A model generated the notes under the pieces. It did no database searches. It saw only the letters and a list, made by a program, of their open reading frames with translations, and was not told where the DNA came from. 64,000 nt of DNA from an uncultured Lachnospiraceae bacterium (GTDB taxonomy: Bacteria; Bacillota; Clostridia; Lachnospirales; Lachnospiraceae): the NCBI GenBank assembly GCA_910578825.1, contig CAJTSB010000004.1, positions 62,780-126,779 of the forward strand. Reading direction: 5' to 3'. Both the position numbers and the translations under genes were made by a program. This document shows, in pieces, positions 52,378-60,731 of this stretch. Numbering within the stretch: the first letter of the stretch is position 1; each line of letters begins with the position of its first letter.

Positions 52378-53004
52378 TCCTCGAATGGTTCTGAGCGCGT
52401 CCTCCGTCAGCCGTCTGATCTCCTCGAAGTTCTGTAATTTTAACAGCTCATCGCGTACCATCCATGTGCCCCCGCAGGCAAATATTTTGTCAAAGGCGAG
52501 ATAGGTATGGATGTTGTCTGGTGTGATGCCTCCGGTGGGCATAAAACGTATCTGGGGGTACGGGCCGGATAAAGCCTTTATTGTTTCCAGACCGCCGGAT
52601 GCCTCCGCGGGGAAAAATTTCAGGTACGTCAGTCCGAAAGAAAGCGCGGCCTCAATATCGCTTGGATTATTGACGCCCGGAATGACGGGGTACTTCTTTT
52701 TGATGCAATGTTTCACCATTGTCGGGTTGAACCCGGGACTGACGATGAAACGGGCGCCTGCCTTCATGGCCTGATCCGCCTGCGATGCGGTGAGGACAGT
52801 TCCAGCCCCGATTAGCATGTCCGGAAATGCCTCCGATATGATTCGGATGCAGTCTGCCGCAGCTTCTGTTCGGAATGTGATTTCTGCGCAGGGCAGACCG
52901 CCGTCACAGAGCGCTTTTGCCAATGGCTTGGCATCGGCAATATTGTGCAGGACTACAACAGGTACAATGTGTTTTTTTTCGATTTCTTTTATGATATTTT
53001 CCAT
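52351..53004 (-). CDS. eda: KDPG/KHG aldolase
   Basis: 217 residues. The Schiff base lysine lies in YLKFFPAEASGG, the glutamate in CAEITFRTEAA, and the phosphate loop in MPTGGITPDNI. It splits 2-keto-3-deoxy-6-phosphogluconate to pyruvate and glyceraldehyde-3-phosphate. The final nine residues (GGRQMRSIS) are encoded by the hairpin at 52342-52377 and are not family-like, so the original C-terminus was probably changed by that element. AAGGAGG precedes the start; kdgK lies 73 bp downstream on the same strand. Confidence 0.93.
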   Translation of the reverse strand: MENIIKEIEKKHIVPVVVLHNIADAKPLAKALCDGGLPCAEITFRTEAAADCIRIISEAFPDMLIGAGTVLTASQADQAMKAGARFIVSPGFNPTMVKHCIKKKYPVIPGVNNPSDIEAALSFGLTYLKFFPAEASGGLETIKALSGPYPQIRFMPTGGITPDNIHTYLAFDKIFACGGTWMVRDELLKLQNFEEIRRLTEDALRTIRGGRQMRSIS

Positions 53005-53013
53005 AAGACCTCC

Positions 53014-53265
53014 TTATATTCCGCCGGCAGCATTTGGCTGCGGTCCCTCGCCATCTGCCAGCAGTACCGGAGGGGTAACCCATACCAGATGATTTTCTCC
53101 GGTAGGATTTGAATTGCTGTCGTCGTAGTTTTCCCCGGCATTGCCGTCATAGTGGTTTTGATCGGACGGTTCTTCGCCATAACGGTTTTGTCCCGGCAGG
53201 TCGACTTCCGGAATATTGCCATCGTCATAGGTGTTTTTTTCGTTTTTATCTTTTTTCTTGTCCAT
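53014..53265 (-). CDS. small acidic disordered protein
   Basis: 83 residues, rich in Asn, Asp, Glu, Gly and Pro; starts MDKKKDKNEKNTYDDGN. No domain is recognisable, and it looks disordered apart from LVWVTPPVLL. An AAGGAG lies upstream but about 16 bp from the ATG, which is long. It would precede eda by only 9 bp, so if real it heads that operon. Real coding status is moderate only. Confidence 0.45.
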   Translation of the reverse strand: MDKKKDKNEKNTYDDGNIPEVDLPGQNRYGEEPSDQNHYDGNAGENYDDSNSNPTGENHLVWVTPPVLLADGEGPQPNAAGGI

Positions 53266-53470
53266 AATTTACAAAAAAATTCTCCTTTCTCAAACGGTTT
53301 ACTTTAGTATGTACAGAAACAAAAGAAAAATTCACGGCAAAGTTACAATACAGCCTGTGTGTTACATTTAGAGCAATTCTATATGATTCTTTTATTGTTT
53401 TCATAAATGGAAAGTATTATAATTGTCTCGAAGGTAAAAATAGTTGTTAGAAATGGAAAGGAGTAGCAGA

Positions 53471-54274
53471 ATGAGGGATGAAACAAGATATGCCCTGCTG
53501 ATCGATGCAGAAAATGTGTCTTCAAAGTATATTCGAATTGTGACGAAGGAGGCGCAGGCGATGGGCAATATCACAATCCGCAGAATTTATGGGGACTGGA
53601 CGGCTACGGCAAAGAATTCCTGGAAGGATTCTCTTCTAGAAAATTCATTATCGCCGATTCAGCAGTACAGTTATACGGTGGGAAAGAATTCTTCGGATTC
53701 CGCCATGATAATTGACGCCATGGATATTCTTTATGCAAATAATGTAGAAGGTTTTATTATCGTGTCTTCCGACAGTGATTTTACCAAACTGGCAATGAGG
53801 CTCAGGGAATCCGGTAAACGTGTGATTGGCATGGGGGAGAGCAAGACGCCGACGCCTTTTGTAAGGGCGTGCGAGCAGTTTAAGACACTGGACGTACTCT
53901 ATAAAAATCATCATCCGGTACAGAAAAATAATACCGTGGAGCGTACGAGAAGGCAGGAGATTAAATGCGTGCCAGCGGAGAGGGCGCTTCCCAGAGAATT
54001 ACAGTCGAAGGATGCACAGCCGATTACAAATCTTGGTGCCATCAAGGAAATGGTGATCTCGCTTTTGGATGAGAATTCGGACGAGGACGGATGGATGTAT
54101 CTGTCAGAGCTGGGGAATATGATTCAACGGATGTATTCGGATTTTGACTGCAGGAATTATGGATTTGCAAAATTTGGGAAACTGATAGAATCTTTCCCCG
54201 AATTGCAGACCAGAAAAGACGATTCCAGCAATGGTATTACTAAAATCGTACTGGTGCGCAAAAGGGAAGAGTGA
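53471..54274 (+). CDS. NYN-domain nuclease-like protein with C-terminal LOTUS/OST-HTH domain
   Basis: 267 residues. The NYN (PIN-like) domain (about 1-155) shows ALLIDAENVS with the first aspartate, KNSSDSAMIIDAMD and IVSSDSDFTKLAMRLRESGK, giving the acidic metal-binding set. The C-terminal part (about 195-265: LISLLDENSDEDGWMYLSEL-like, YGFAKFGKLIESFP) is a LOTUS or OST-HTH domain that usually binds RNA. Similar to LabA-type proteins; likely an RNase or RNA-binding factor. GAAAGGAG favours the ATG at 53471. Confidence 0.85.
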   Translation: MRDETRYALLIDAENVSSKYIRIVTKEAQAMGNITIRRIYGDWTATAKNSWKDSLLENSLSPIQQYSYTVGKNSSDSAMIIDAMDILYANNVEGFIIVSSDSDFTKLAMRLRESGKRVIGMGESKTPTPFVRACEQFKTLDVLYKNHHPVQKNNTVERTRRQEIKCVPAERALPRELQSKDAQPITNLGAIKEMVISLLDENSDEDGWMYLSELGNMIQRMYSDFDCRNYGFAKFGKLIESFPELQTRKDDSSNGITKIVLVRKREE

Positions 54275-54282
54275 TCGGGGAA

Positions 54283-54447
54283 CTAACTTTTGGGGCGAAG
54301 GGTTCGGACAAGACGCCAGATGGTTTCGTGCATCCAGTCTACGGTCTCCGCTAACTTTTTGTTTTCCTCCAGTAAGAGGACATTTTCAGCGCGTAACTTC
54401 TCCAGAGAATCCATCGTGTTGTCTGATGATGTATTATTTAACTCCAT
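54283..54447 (-). CDS. 54-residue coiled-coil small protein
   Basis: On the minus strand an ATG (54447-54445) behind GAGGTG opens 54 codons to TAG at 54285-54283. The peptide starts MELNNTSSDNTMDSLEKLRA; residues 12-38 show heptad leucines (LEKLRAENVLLLEENKKLAE), so a short coiled coil is expected, followed by VDWMHETIWRLVRTLRP. No family is known to me. The good ribosome binding site and amphipathic pattern argue for real coding. It is convergent with the NYN gene, ending 8 bp from its stop. Confidence 0.6.
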   Translation of the reverse strand: MELNNTSSDNTMDSLEKLRAENVLLLEENKKLAETVDWMHETIWRLVRTLRPKS

Positions 54448-54630
54448 ATATTCACCTCGATATCATTGATGATACAGCCGGTAACGAGCGTTTCGGCGCA
54501 TATATACTAACAGTATTATAACAAATTCCCCGCAAAATGTGTGCTAAAATTGCGGAAAAAAACAGAGTAAAATAATGGGATATTCTGTAAAATGCAGGCG
54601 TTTCCTGTCGTGATTATCTGAGAAAGGGGC

Positions 54631-54659
54631 TTGTATAAGAAAAAGGGTTATACTATACT
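54631..54659 (+). promoter_or_regulatory. glf promoter
   Basis: TTGTAT (54631-54636), 17-bp spacer, TATACT (54654-54659), about 40 bp before the glf start. Confidence 0.6.
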
Positions 54660-54699
54660 GTACATGTGGTAAAAGAACGAACAGGATAAGGAGCCGGAG

Positions 54700-55800
54700 A
54701 TGAAATCATATGATTATTTAATTGTTGGGGCAGGGCTGTTTGGGGCGGTATTTGCACACGAGGCAAAAAAAGCCGATAAAAAATGCCTTGTCATTGATAA
54801 GCGCAGCCATATTGGCGGAAACATTTATACCGCAGAGGTGGAAGGCATTCAGGTGCATGAATATGGCGCTCATATTTTTCACACTTCCAATAAAGAAGTC
54901 TGGCAGTATGTGAATCAGTTTGCGGAGTTTAACCGCTATACCAATTCGCCGGTGGCCAATTACAAGGGTGAAATCTATAATATGCCGTTTAACATGAACA
55001 CGTTTCATAAGCTGTGGGGCGTTGTAACTCCCCAAGAGGCGCGGGAAAGAATTGAACAGCAGAAACAGGAATATTCCGTGGAACATCCGAAGAATCTGGA
55101 GGAACAGGCAATCAATCTCGTCGGGCCGGATGTGTATAACAGGCTGGTAAAAGGGTATACCGAGAAACAGTGGGGGAAACGCGCGACGGATCTTCCGGCG
55201 TTTATCATTAAGCGTCTTCCGGTGCGTTTTACGTATGATAATAATTATTTTAATGATGATTATCAGGGTATTCCGATTGGGGGGTATACCAAAATGATCG
55301 AGCACATGCTGGAAGGCACGGAAATCCGCCTGAATGAGGATTTTCTATCGAAACGGGAAGAGTATAAAGAATTGGCAGATACGGTTGTCTATACGGGAAT
55401 GATTGATGAATACTTTGATTATTGTTACGGGGAGCTGGAATATCGTTCTCTGCGGTTTGAGACCGAAGTGCTGGAGGAAGAAAATTATCAGGGCAATGCC
55501 GTGGTAAATTATACGGAATACGAGGTTCCCTACACGCGCATCATTGAGCATAAGCATTTCGAATACGGGACGCAGCCAAAGACCGTGATTACCCGCGAAT
55601 ATCCGAAGAGCTGGAGTAAGGGCGACGAGCCGTACTATCCGATGAATGATGAGAAAAATGCAGCCTTGTATGAGAAATACCATGCGTTGGCCATGCAGGA
55701 GGGGAACGTCATTTTCGGGGGCAGGCTGGGACAGTATAAGTATTATGACATGGACGATACCATCGAGGCGGCTATAGAAATTTGGAAGTCTCGTAACTGA
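54700..55800 (+). CDS. glf: UDP-galactopyranose mutase
   Basis: 366 residues. The FAD-binding start is YLIVGAGLFGAVFAHEA, followed by DKRSHIGGNIYT and EYGAHIFHTSNKEVW, diagnostic of the enzyme. YTEKQWGKRATDLPAF is a conserved substrate-side block, and FGGRLGQYKYYDMDD closes the FAD site. The flavoenzyme forms UDP-galactofuranose for surface glycans. No glycosyltransferase genes are adjacent, so its glycan cluster lies elsewhere. Confidence 0.97.
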   Translation: MKSYDYLIVGAGLFGAVFAHEAKKADKKCLVIDKRSHIGGNIYTAEVEGIQVHEYGAHIFHTSNKEVWQYVNQFAEFNRYTNSPVANYKGEIYNMPFNMNTFHKLWGVVTPQEARERIEQQKQEYSVEHPKNLEEQAINLVGPDVYNRLVKGYTEKQWGKRATDLPAFIIKRLPVRFTYDNNYFNDDYQGIPIGGYTKMIEHMLEGTEIRLNEDFLSKREEYKELADTVVYTGMIDEYFDYCYGELEYRSLRFETEVLEEENYQGNAVVNYTEYEVPYTRIIEHKHFEYGTQPKTVITREYPKSWSKGDEPYYPMNDEKNAALYEKYHALAMQEGNVIFGGRLGQYKYYDMDDTIEAAIEIWKSRN

Positions 55801-55834
55801 TAAAATATAACAGGGATTACAGGAGGATAAGCGA

Positions 55835-56359
55835 ATGAAGAAACTGGAAGAGTATGTAAGAAGTATACCGGACTTTCCGGAACCCGGAATTATTTTTCGG
55901 GATGTAACGAGTATTTTGCAGGATGCAGACGGATTGCATCTGGCAATCGACGGATTGATGGAAAGTCTGAAAGGCGTAGAATATGATGTTGTAGTGGGTC
56001 CCGAATCCAGAGGATTTATTTTCGGTGTTCCAGTGGCATATGAGGCGAGAAAGGGCTTTGTTCCGGTTCGCAAGAAGGGGAAACTGCCCTGTGAAGTTAT
56101 TTCCGCAGAGTATGATCTGGAATATGGAAGCGCTGTGATTGAAATGCATAAGGATGCAATCAAACCGGGACAGAAAGTAGTCATTGTCGATGACCTCATT
56201 GCGACTGGCGGAACGATAGAGGCGATTATCAAACTGGTGGAACAGCTTGGCGGTGAGGTTGTCAGGATTTGTTTCGTGATGGAGCTTGCCGGGCTGAATG
56301 GCAGGGAGAAACTTGCGGGTTACAGCGTGGACAGCCTTATCACATATGAAGGTAAATAA
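55835..56359 (+). CDS. apt: adenine phosphoribosyltransferase
   Basis: 174 residues. RSIPDFPEPGIIFRDVTSIL is the family opening, and VVIVDDLIATGGTIEA is the PRPP-binding loop. The enzyme salvages adenine to AMP. AGGAGG lies before the ATG. It is closely followed by ispF, whose ribosome binding site overlaps the apt stop region, so they are co-transcribed. Confidence 0.97.
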   Translation: MKKLEEYVRSIPDFPEPGIIFRDVTSILQDADGLHLAIDGLMESLKGVEYDVVVGPESRGFIFGVPVAYEARKGFVPVRKKGKLPCEVISAEYDLEYGSAVIEMHKDAIKPGQKVVIVDDLIATGGTIEAIIKLVEQLGGEVVRICFVMELAGLNGREKLAGYSVDSLITYEGK

Positions 56360-56362
56360 AAC

Positions 56363-56920
56363 ATGAGAGTTGGAATTGGATATGATGTCCACAGACTTAC
56401 CGAGAATCGGAAACTGATTCTCGGAGGCGTTGAGATTGAGCATACCATGGGGCTTTTGGGGCATTCGGATGCGGATGTGCTGGTACATGCCATTATGGAT
56501 GCGCTGCTTGGGGCGGCGTCTCTGGGAGATATCGGAAAGCATTTCCCGGATACTGACCCGGCGTACAAAGGGATTTCCAGCATGAAACTGCTTGCGCATG
56601 TGCAGGAACTTCTGGTGCAGCAGGGATATATGATAGAAAATATTGACGCGACCATTATTGCGCAGAAACCGAAACTGCGTCCATATATTACGCAGATGGA
56701 GCAGAATATTGCCCGGATTCTTTCAATTTCCGAAGAGCAGATTAATGTCAAGGCAACTACGGAGGAAAGGCTTGGATTTACCGGGAGAGAAGAAGGGATC
56801 TCTGCACAGGCGATCTGTTCTCTGACCGGATTATATGAGTCAGGCATCGTCGCTTATGACAGCGAAAGAAACTGCCAGGGATGCGGCGGATGTGCAGGGC
56901 AGCAGGAAAGGAAACTTTAA
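56363..56920 (+). CDS. ispF: 2-C-methyl-D-erythritol 2,4-cyclodiphosphate synthase with cysteine-rich tail
   Basis: 185 residues. Metal ligands D8 and H10 are in GYDVHRL, H42 in LVHAIMDALLGAA; DIGKHFPDTD and ATTEERLGFTGR complete the active site. IspF acts in the non-mevalonate isoprenoid pathway. The core ends near residue 160; the extra 25 residues hold C171, C174 and C177 in CQGCGGC, a CxxCxxC motif not usual in IspF. It may bind metal or come from extended reading after loss of the old stop. The frame of the next gene may overlap it. Confidence 0.92.
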   Translation: MRVGIGYDVHRLTENRKLILGGVEIEHTMGLLGHSDADVLVHAIMDALLGAASLGDIGKHFPDTDPAYKGISSMKLLAHVQELLVQQGYMIENIDATIIAQKPKLRPYITQMEQNIARILSISEEQINVKATTEERLGFTGREEGISAQAICSLTGLYESGIVAYDSERNCQGCGGCAGQQERKL

Positions 56921-56931
56921 AATCACGTTAT

Positions 56932-57999
56932 ATGCAAGGAAATATAAAAGAAAATTTGCAAGGCAGAATACGATACCTTGACGCAGGAGAAAAGCCGGAG
57001 ACCAGAGCTTTGTATGAAACTGCGTTTCCGGAAGATTCCAGAGAATTTACAGATTATTATTACCAATGGAAAACCAAAGATAACGAAATCATTGTCATGG
57101 AAGGCGCTTGTAGAGGCAGCACCTTCCATGTTATGATTCACTTAAATCCATACAATATCTGCATTTATGGTAAGACCGTGGAAATTCCCTATCTTGTGGC
57201 GGTGGCAACTGCGCGGGAACAGCGCAGAAAGGGGAAGATGGGCGCTGTGATGCGCCATGCCCTTTCGGATATGGAGCGTGAGGGGATTCCTTTTACCTTT
57301 CTTTTGCCGGCAGACCCGGCGTACTATAAGGGGCAGGGATTCGAATTTTTCCCCTGTCAGCAATCTTTTGTTATTCAGAAAGGCAGCATTGCCGCAAATA
57401 CAGACTGTCAAATTGCCACAGCACAGGATGCTGCGCAGATGGCGTCGTTTGCCAATCGGATTTTAGAGCGGCAGTATGGAGTTTATATCCGCAGAGATGC
57501 GTATTATTACCGCCGGGCTCTGGAAGAGCTGAAGGCAGAACATGGCAATGCCGTGTTGTTAAGAAATCACGGAGAACTTTGTGGGATTCTGCTCTACGGT
57601 CTGGACGGTGCAGAATATGGCGGGACGGCAGAAGTAAAAGAACTGCTGCTGGAAAAGAAGATTTCGCAGGAAGAAACCGCACGTTTCTGCCAAAAGATTC
57701 TGGAGAGTCAGGGAATCATGGCAGAACCGAAATTTACAGTTCCACGGATGATGGTGCGCATCACAAGCCTTCTGACGCTGGTACCGTATCTTAAGAGCAG
57801 AAAGCCTGTTTCGTTGACCGTGAAGGTGAAGGATTCCATCATCGAGAAAAACAATGGCTGTTTTCAGATTGACATAGATGAAATGAGAGGCAGTATCGAG
57901 AGGATTGCACCGACAGGCGCAGAGCATGAGATGGATATCACAGAGCTGACAAAGGAGTTGTTCGCGGATACCGCCGTTTATCTGAATGAGTGGGTGTAA
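56932..57999 (+). CDS. GNAT N-acetyltransferase, Eis-like
   Basis: About 355 residues. The GNAT core has VPYLVAVATAREQRRKGKMG-like acetyl-CoA binding (VAVATAREQRRKGKMGAVM), then FTFLLPADPAYYKGQGFEFF, as in Eis family proteins. A middle domain and a C-terminal SCP2-like portion (SLTVKVKDSIIEKNNGCFQI) fit the three-domain Eis plan. Substrates of this family vary, including amines and aminoglycosides; none can be claimed here. The start is uncertain: ATG at 56932 lacks a close ribosome binding site, and ATGs at 56881 or 56890 would overlap ispF. Confidence 0.78.
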   Translation: MQGNIKENLQGRIRYLDAGEKPETRALYETAFPEDSREFTDYYYQWKTKDNEIIVMEGACRGSTFHVMIHLNPYNICIYGKTVEIPYLVAVATAREQRRKGKMGAVMRHALSDMEREGIPFTFLLPADPAYYKGQGFEFFPCQQSFVIQKGSIAANTDCQIATAQDAAQMASFANRILERQYGVYIRRDAYYYRRALEELKAEHGNAVLLRNHGELCGILLYGLDGAEYGGTAEVKELLLEKKISQEETARFCQKILESQGIMAEPKFTVPRMMVRITSLLTLVPYLKSRKPVSLTVKVKDSIIEKNNGCFQIDIDEMRGSIERIAPTGAEHEMDITELTKELFADTAVYLNEWV

Positions 58000-58071
58000 G
58001 GTAAACGCTTTTCTTCCGGCTGGCTGAGAACGGATATGGAAATTGATTTCCTTGCTGAACGGAAGTTTACC
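58000..58071. other. inverted repeat before the cysE promoter
   Basis: GGTAAAC (58000-58006) and CTTCCG (58013-58018) pair with CGGAAGTTTACC (58060-58071), leaving a small bulge. The right arm ends one base before the -35 of cysE. It may end the upstream transcript or be a regulatory structure. Confidence 0.4.
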
Positions 58072-58072
58072 A

Positions 58073-58101
58073 TTGACAAAAATTCAATTTTTGCATAAAC
58101 T
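58073..58101 (+). promoter_or_regulatory. cysE promoter
   Basis: TTGACA (58073-58078), 17-bp spacer, TAAACT (58096-58101), about 40 bp before the start at 58147. No T-box structure is seen. Confidence 0.65.
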
Positions 58102-58146
58102 AACACGAAGAGTTATCAGGGAATTTTAGAAGGGAAGCGTTCAGAA

Positions 58147-58815
58147 ATGGGGTTATTCCGTCAGATAAAAGAAGAATATGAAGTGATTCGGGAGAGAGAC
58201 CCTGCCATCAAGTCTCCCATGGAGGTGTTGCTTTATCCAAGTTTTCGTGTGATGCTCAGTTACCGAAAGGCGCATAAGAAATATTTGAAAGGGCATTATT
58301 TTTGGGCGCGGAGGATTTCACAGAAGGCAGCACGCAAAACGGGAATTGAGATTCATCCAGGGGCTGTTATTGGCAAGGGATTTTTCATCGACCATGGAAG
58401 CGGTGTGATAATCGGAGAGACGACCATTATCGGAGATAATGTAACCTTGTATCAGGGCGTCACGTTGGGAGGAACCGGCAAGGAGAGCGGAAAACGTCAT
58501 CCGACGCTTTGCGATAACGTGATGGTGAGCGCAGGAGCGAAGATTATCGGTTCTTTTACGATTGGAGAGAATAGTAAAATTGGCGCAGGGAGCGTGGTTT
58601 TGGAGGAAGTTCCGCCCAACTGTACGGTGGTCGGCGTACCGGGAAGGATTGTCAAACGGGATAATATCAAAGTGCCCAGAAGCGATATGGATCAGATACA
58701 TCTGCCCGATCCGGTGATGGAGGATATCACTGTATTGCAACATGAAAATTCTGCGCTCTGCAATAAGCTTATTGATCTGGAAAAGGAAATAAGGGAACTG
58801 CGCGGTAAGGATTAA
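58147..58815 (+). CDS. cysE: serine O-acetyltransferase
   Basis: 222 residues. The helical N-terminus is followed by left-handed beta-helix repeats: IHPGAVIGKGFFIDHGSGVI, then IGETTIIGDNVTLYQGVTLG, ending VVGVPGRIV. The catalytic histidine lies in FIDHGSG. It makes O-acetylserine for cysteine synthesis. The C-terminal 40 residues are a coiled coil. The order cysE-cysS-mrnC-rlmB is that of Bacillus. Confidence 0.95.
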   Translation: MGLFRQIKEEYEVIRERDPAIKSPMEVLLYPSFRVMLSYRKAHKKYLKGHYFWARRISQKAARKTGIEIHPGAVIGKGFFIDHGSGVIIGETTIIGDNVTLYQGVTLGGTGKESGKRHPTLCDNVMVSAGAKIIGSFTIGENSKIGAGSVVLEEVPPNCTVVGVPGRIVKRDNIKVPRSDMDQIHLPDPVMEDITVLQHENSALCNKLIDLEKEIRELRGKD

Positions 58816-58873
58816 ATGCTTGTAATGCGTCGACTACTAAGTTCGAACGTCACTGGCAATAAGGAGGAAAATG

Positions 58874-60277
58874 ATGAAAGTTTACAATACGTTAAGCAGA
58901 AAAAAAGAGGAGTTTGTACCCCTTAACGAAGGAAAGGTGAAGATGTACGTCTGCGGTCCCACCGTGTACAATTTCATCCATATCGGCAACGCCCGTCCGA
59001 TGATTGTATTTGATACGGTACGCCGTTATATGGAATATAAGGGTTATGAAGTGAATTTTGTGTCCAATTTTACGGATGTGGACGACAAAATTATAAAGAA
59101 AGCTGTAGAAGAAGGCGTTTCGGCGCAGGAAATCTCTCAGCGTTACATCAATGAGTGCAAAAAAGATATGTCCGATATGAATGTGAAACCGGCAACTACG
59201 CATCCATTGGCAACACAGGAGATTGACGGTATGCTTAAGATGATTGGTTCGCTGATGGAAAAGGGATTTGCCTACGCAGTGGAGGATGGAACCGTCTATT
59301 TCCGCACTCGCAAATTCGAGGAATACGGAAAGCTGTCTCACAAAAATCTGGATGACTTGCAGGCGGGACACCGGAGTATCAAGGTAACTGGAGAAGATAA
59401 GGAAGATTCTCTGGATTTTGTGTTGTGGAAACCCAAAAAAGAAGGAGAACCTTACTGGGAATCTCCCTGGTGCAAAGGCAGACCGGGATGGCATATTGAG
59501 TGTTCCGTGATGGCAAAAAAATATCTGGGAGATGAGATTGACATCCATGCGGGCGGGGAGGATTTGATTTTTCCGCACCATGAAAATGAGATTGCCCAGA
59601 GTGAGGCGTGCAATGGCAAAATTTTTGCGAAATACTGGCTGCACAACGGATTTTTAAATATTGATAATAAGAAAATGTCGAAGTCGGAAGGAAATTTCTT
59701 TACAGTACGCGAAATCGGAGAGAAATATGATTTGCAGGTGCTGCGCTTTTTCATGCTCAGCGCGCATTACAGAAGTCCATTGAATTTCAGTGCGGAGCTG
59801 ATGGATGCGGCGTCAAGTGGATTGGAGCGGATTCACAATGCAGCTGAAAATCTCAGGCATCTCAGTAAAAATACGGATTTGCAATCCATGGCGGATGAGG
59901 AGAGAGAACTCTGGAAGGGCAGCGACGTCTTCGTAGAGAAATTTGAGAAGGCGATGGATGATGATTTTAACACTGCCGATGCGATTTCTGCCATATTTGA
60001 ATATGTAAAATACTGTAATACGAATGTAAAGCAGGAAAGCTCGCAGGAACTCTTAGACAGCCTTTATCAGCGGATGGAGCAGCTTTGCGATGTGCTGGGG
60101 ATTATCCTTGCGAAGGAAGAAGTTCTGGATGAGGAGATTGAACGCCTGATTGCAGAACGGCAGGCAGCGAGAAAGGAGAAAAACTTCGCCCGCGCAGACG
60201 AGATCCGCGCGATACTATCCGATAAAGGAATTGTCCTGGAAGATACCAGGGAAGGAGTAAAATGGAAAAGGGTGTAA
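58874..60277 (+). CDS. cysS: cysteinyl-tRNA synthetase
   Basis: 467 residues. The HIGH motif is IHIGNARP and KMSKS is KKMSKSEGN. Zinc ligands include the cysteine in MYVCGPT, that in WHIECSVM and the HHENE block. The start is put at 58874, six bases after AAGGAGG; the preceding ATG at 58871 is too near. The end overlaps mrnC by 16 bp. Confidence 0.97.
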   Translation: MKVYNTLSRKKEEFVPLNEGKVKMYVCGPTVYNFIHIGNARPMIVFDTVRRYMEYKGYEVNFVSNFTDVDDKIIKKAVEEGVSAQEISQRYINECKKDMSDMNVKPATTHPLATQEIDGMLKMIGSLMEKGFAYAVEDGTVYFRTRKFEEYGKLSHKNLDDLQAGHRSIKVTGEDKEDSLDFVLWKPKKEGEPYWESPWCKGRPGWHIECSVMAKKYLGDEIDIHAGGEDLIFPHHENEIAQSEACNGKIFAKYWLHNGFLNIDNKKMSKSEGNFFTVREIGEKYDLQVLRFFMLSAHYRSPLNFSAELMDAASSGLERIHNAAENLRHLSKNTDLQSMADEERELWKGSDVFVEKFEKAMDDDFNTADAISAIFEYVKYCNTNVKQESSQELLDSLYQRMEQLCDVLGIILAKEEVLDEEIERLIAERQAARKEKNFARADEIRAILSDKGIVLEDTREGVKWKRV

Positions 60278-60705
60278 ACGCATATATTCTGGATAAGTTT
60301 GGAATTGAAATGAAGGATATCCGCACTTATTCTCCGCTCACGCTTGCTTACATTGGCGATGGGGTTTATGATCTTGTCATACGCTCCATGGTAGTAGGAG
60401 AGGGGAATACTCATGTCAATGATTTGCATCGTCATACCAGCCAGATTGTGAAGGCACATACCCAGTCGGAGATGATTGGCGAGCTGATGCCAGATTTGAA
60501 CGAGGAAGAACTTGCGATCTACAGGCGGGGAAGAAACGCTAAATCTGCAACGATGGCCAAAAATGCAACGGTTGGAGATTATCGCAGAGCGACGGGATTT
60601 GAAGCGTTGATGGGTTATCTGTATCTGGAAAATAAGATGGAGCGGATGATGGAATTGATTTTAATAGGGCTTGAGAGAACCGGGCATGGCATACAGGAAC
60701 CATAG
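60262..60705 (+). CDS. mrnC: Mini-ribonuclease III
   Basis: 147 residues. The RNase III catalytic core is seen in LAYIGDGVYDLVIR and TGFEALMGYLYLE, and no dsRNA-binding domain follows, as expected for MrnC. It matures 23S rRNA ends. The start lies inside cysS. Confidence 0.95.
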   Translation: MEKGVNAYILDKFGIEMKDIRTYSPLTLAYIGDGVYDLVIRSMVVGEGNTHVNDLHRHTSQIVKAHTQSEMIGELMPDLNEEELAIYRRGRNAKSATMAKNATVGDYRRATGFEALMGYLYLENKMERMMELILIGLERTGHGIQEP

Positions 60706-60731
60706 GAGAAAAAGCGGGAAAGGAGCACAGC

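Noticed and set aside
58816..58873. T-box or cysteine-responsive leader before cysS
   Set aside because: The gap is only 58 bp, lacks the conserved T-box sequence and has no terminator stem.
58892..59644. 250-codon open frame antisense to cysS
   Set aside because: Shadow of the synthetase gene; residue use is unnatural and no start signal is seen.
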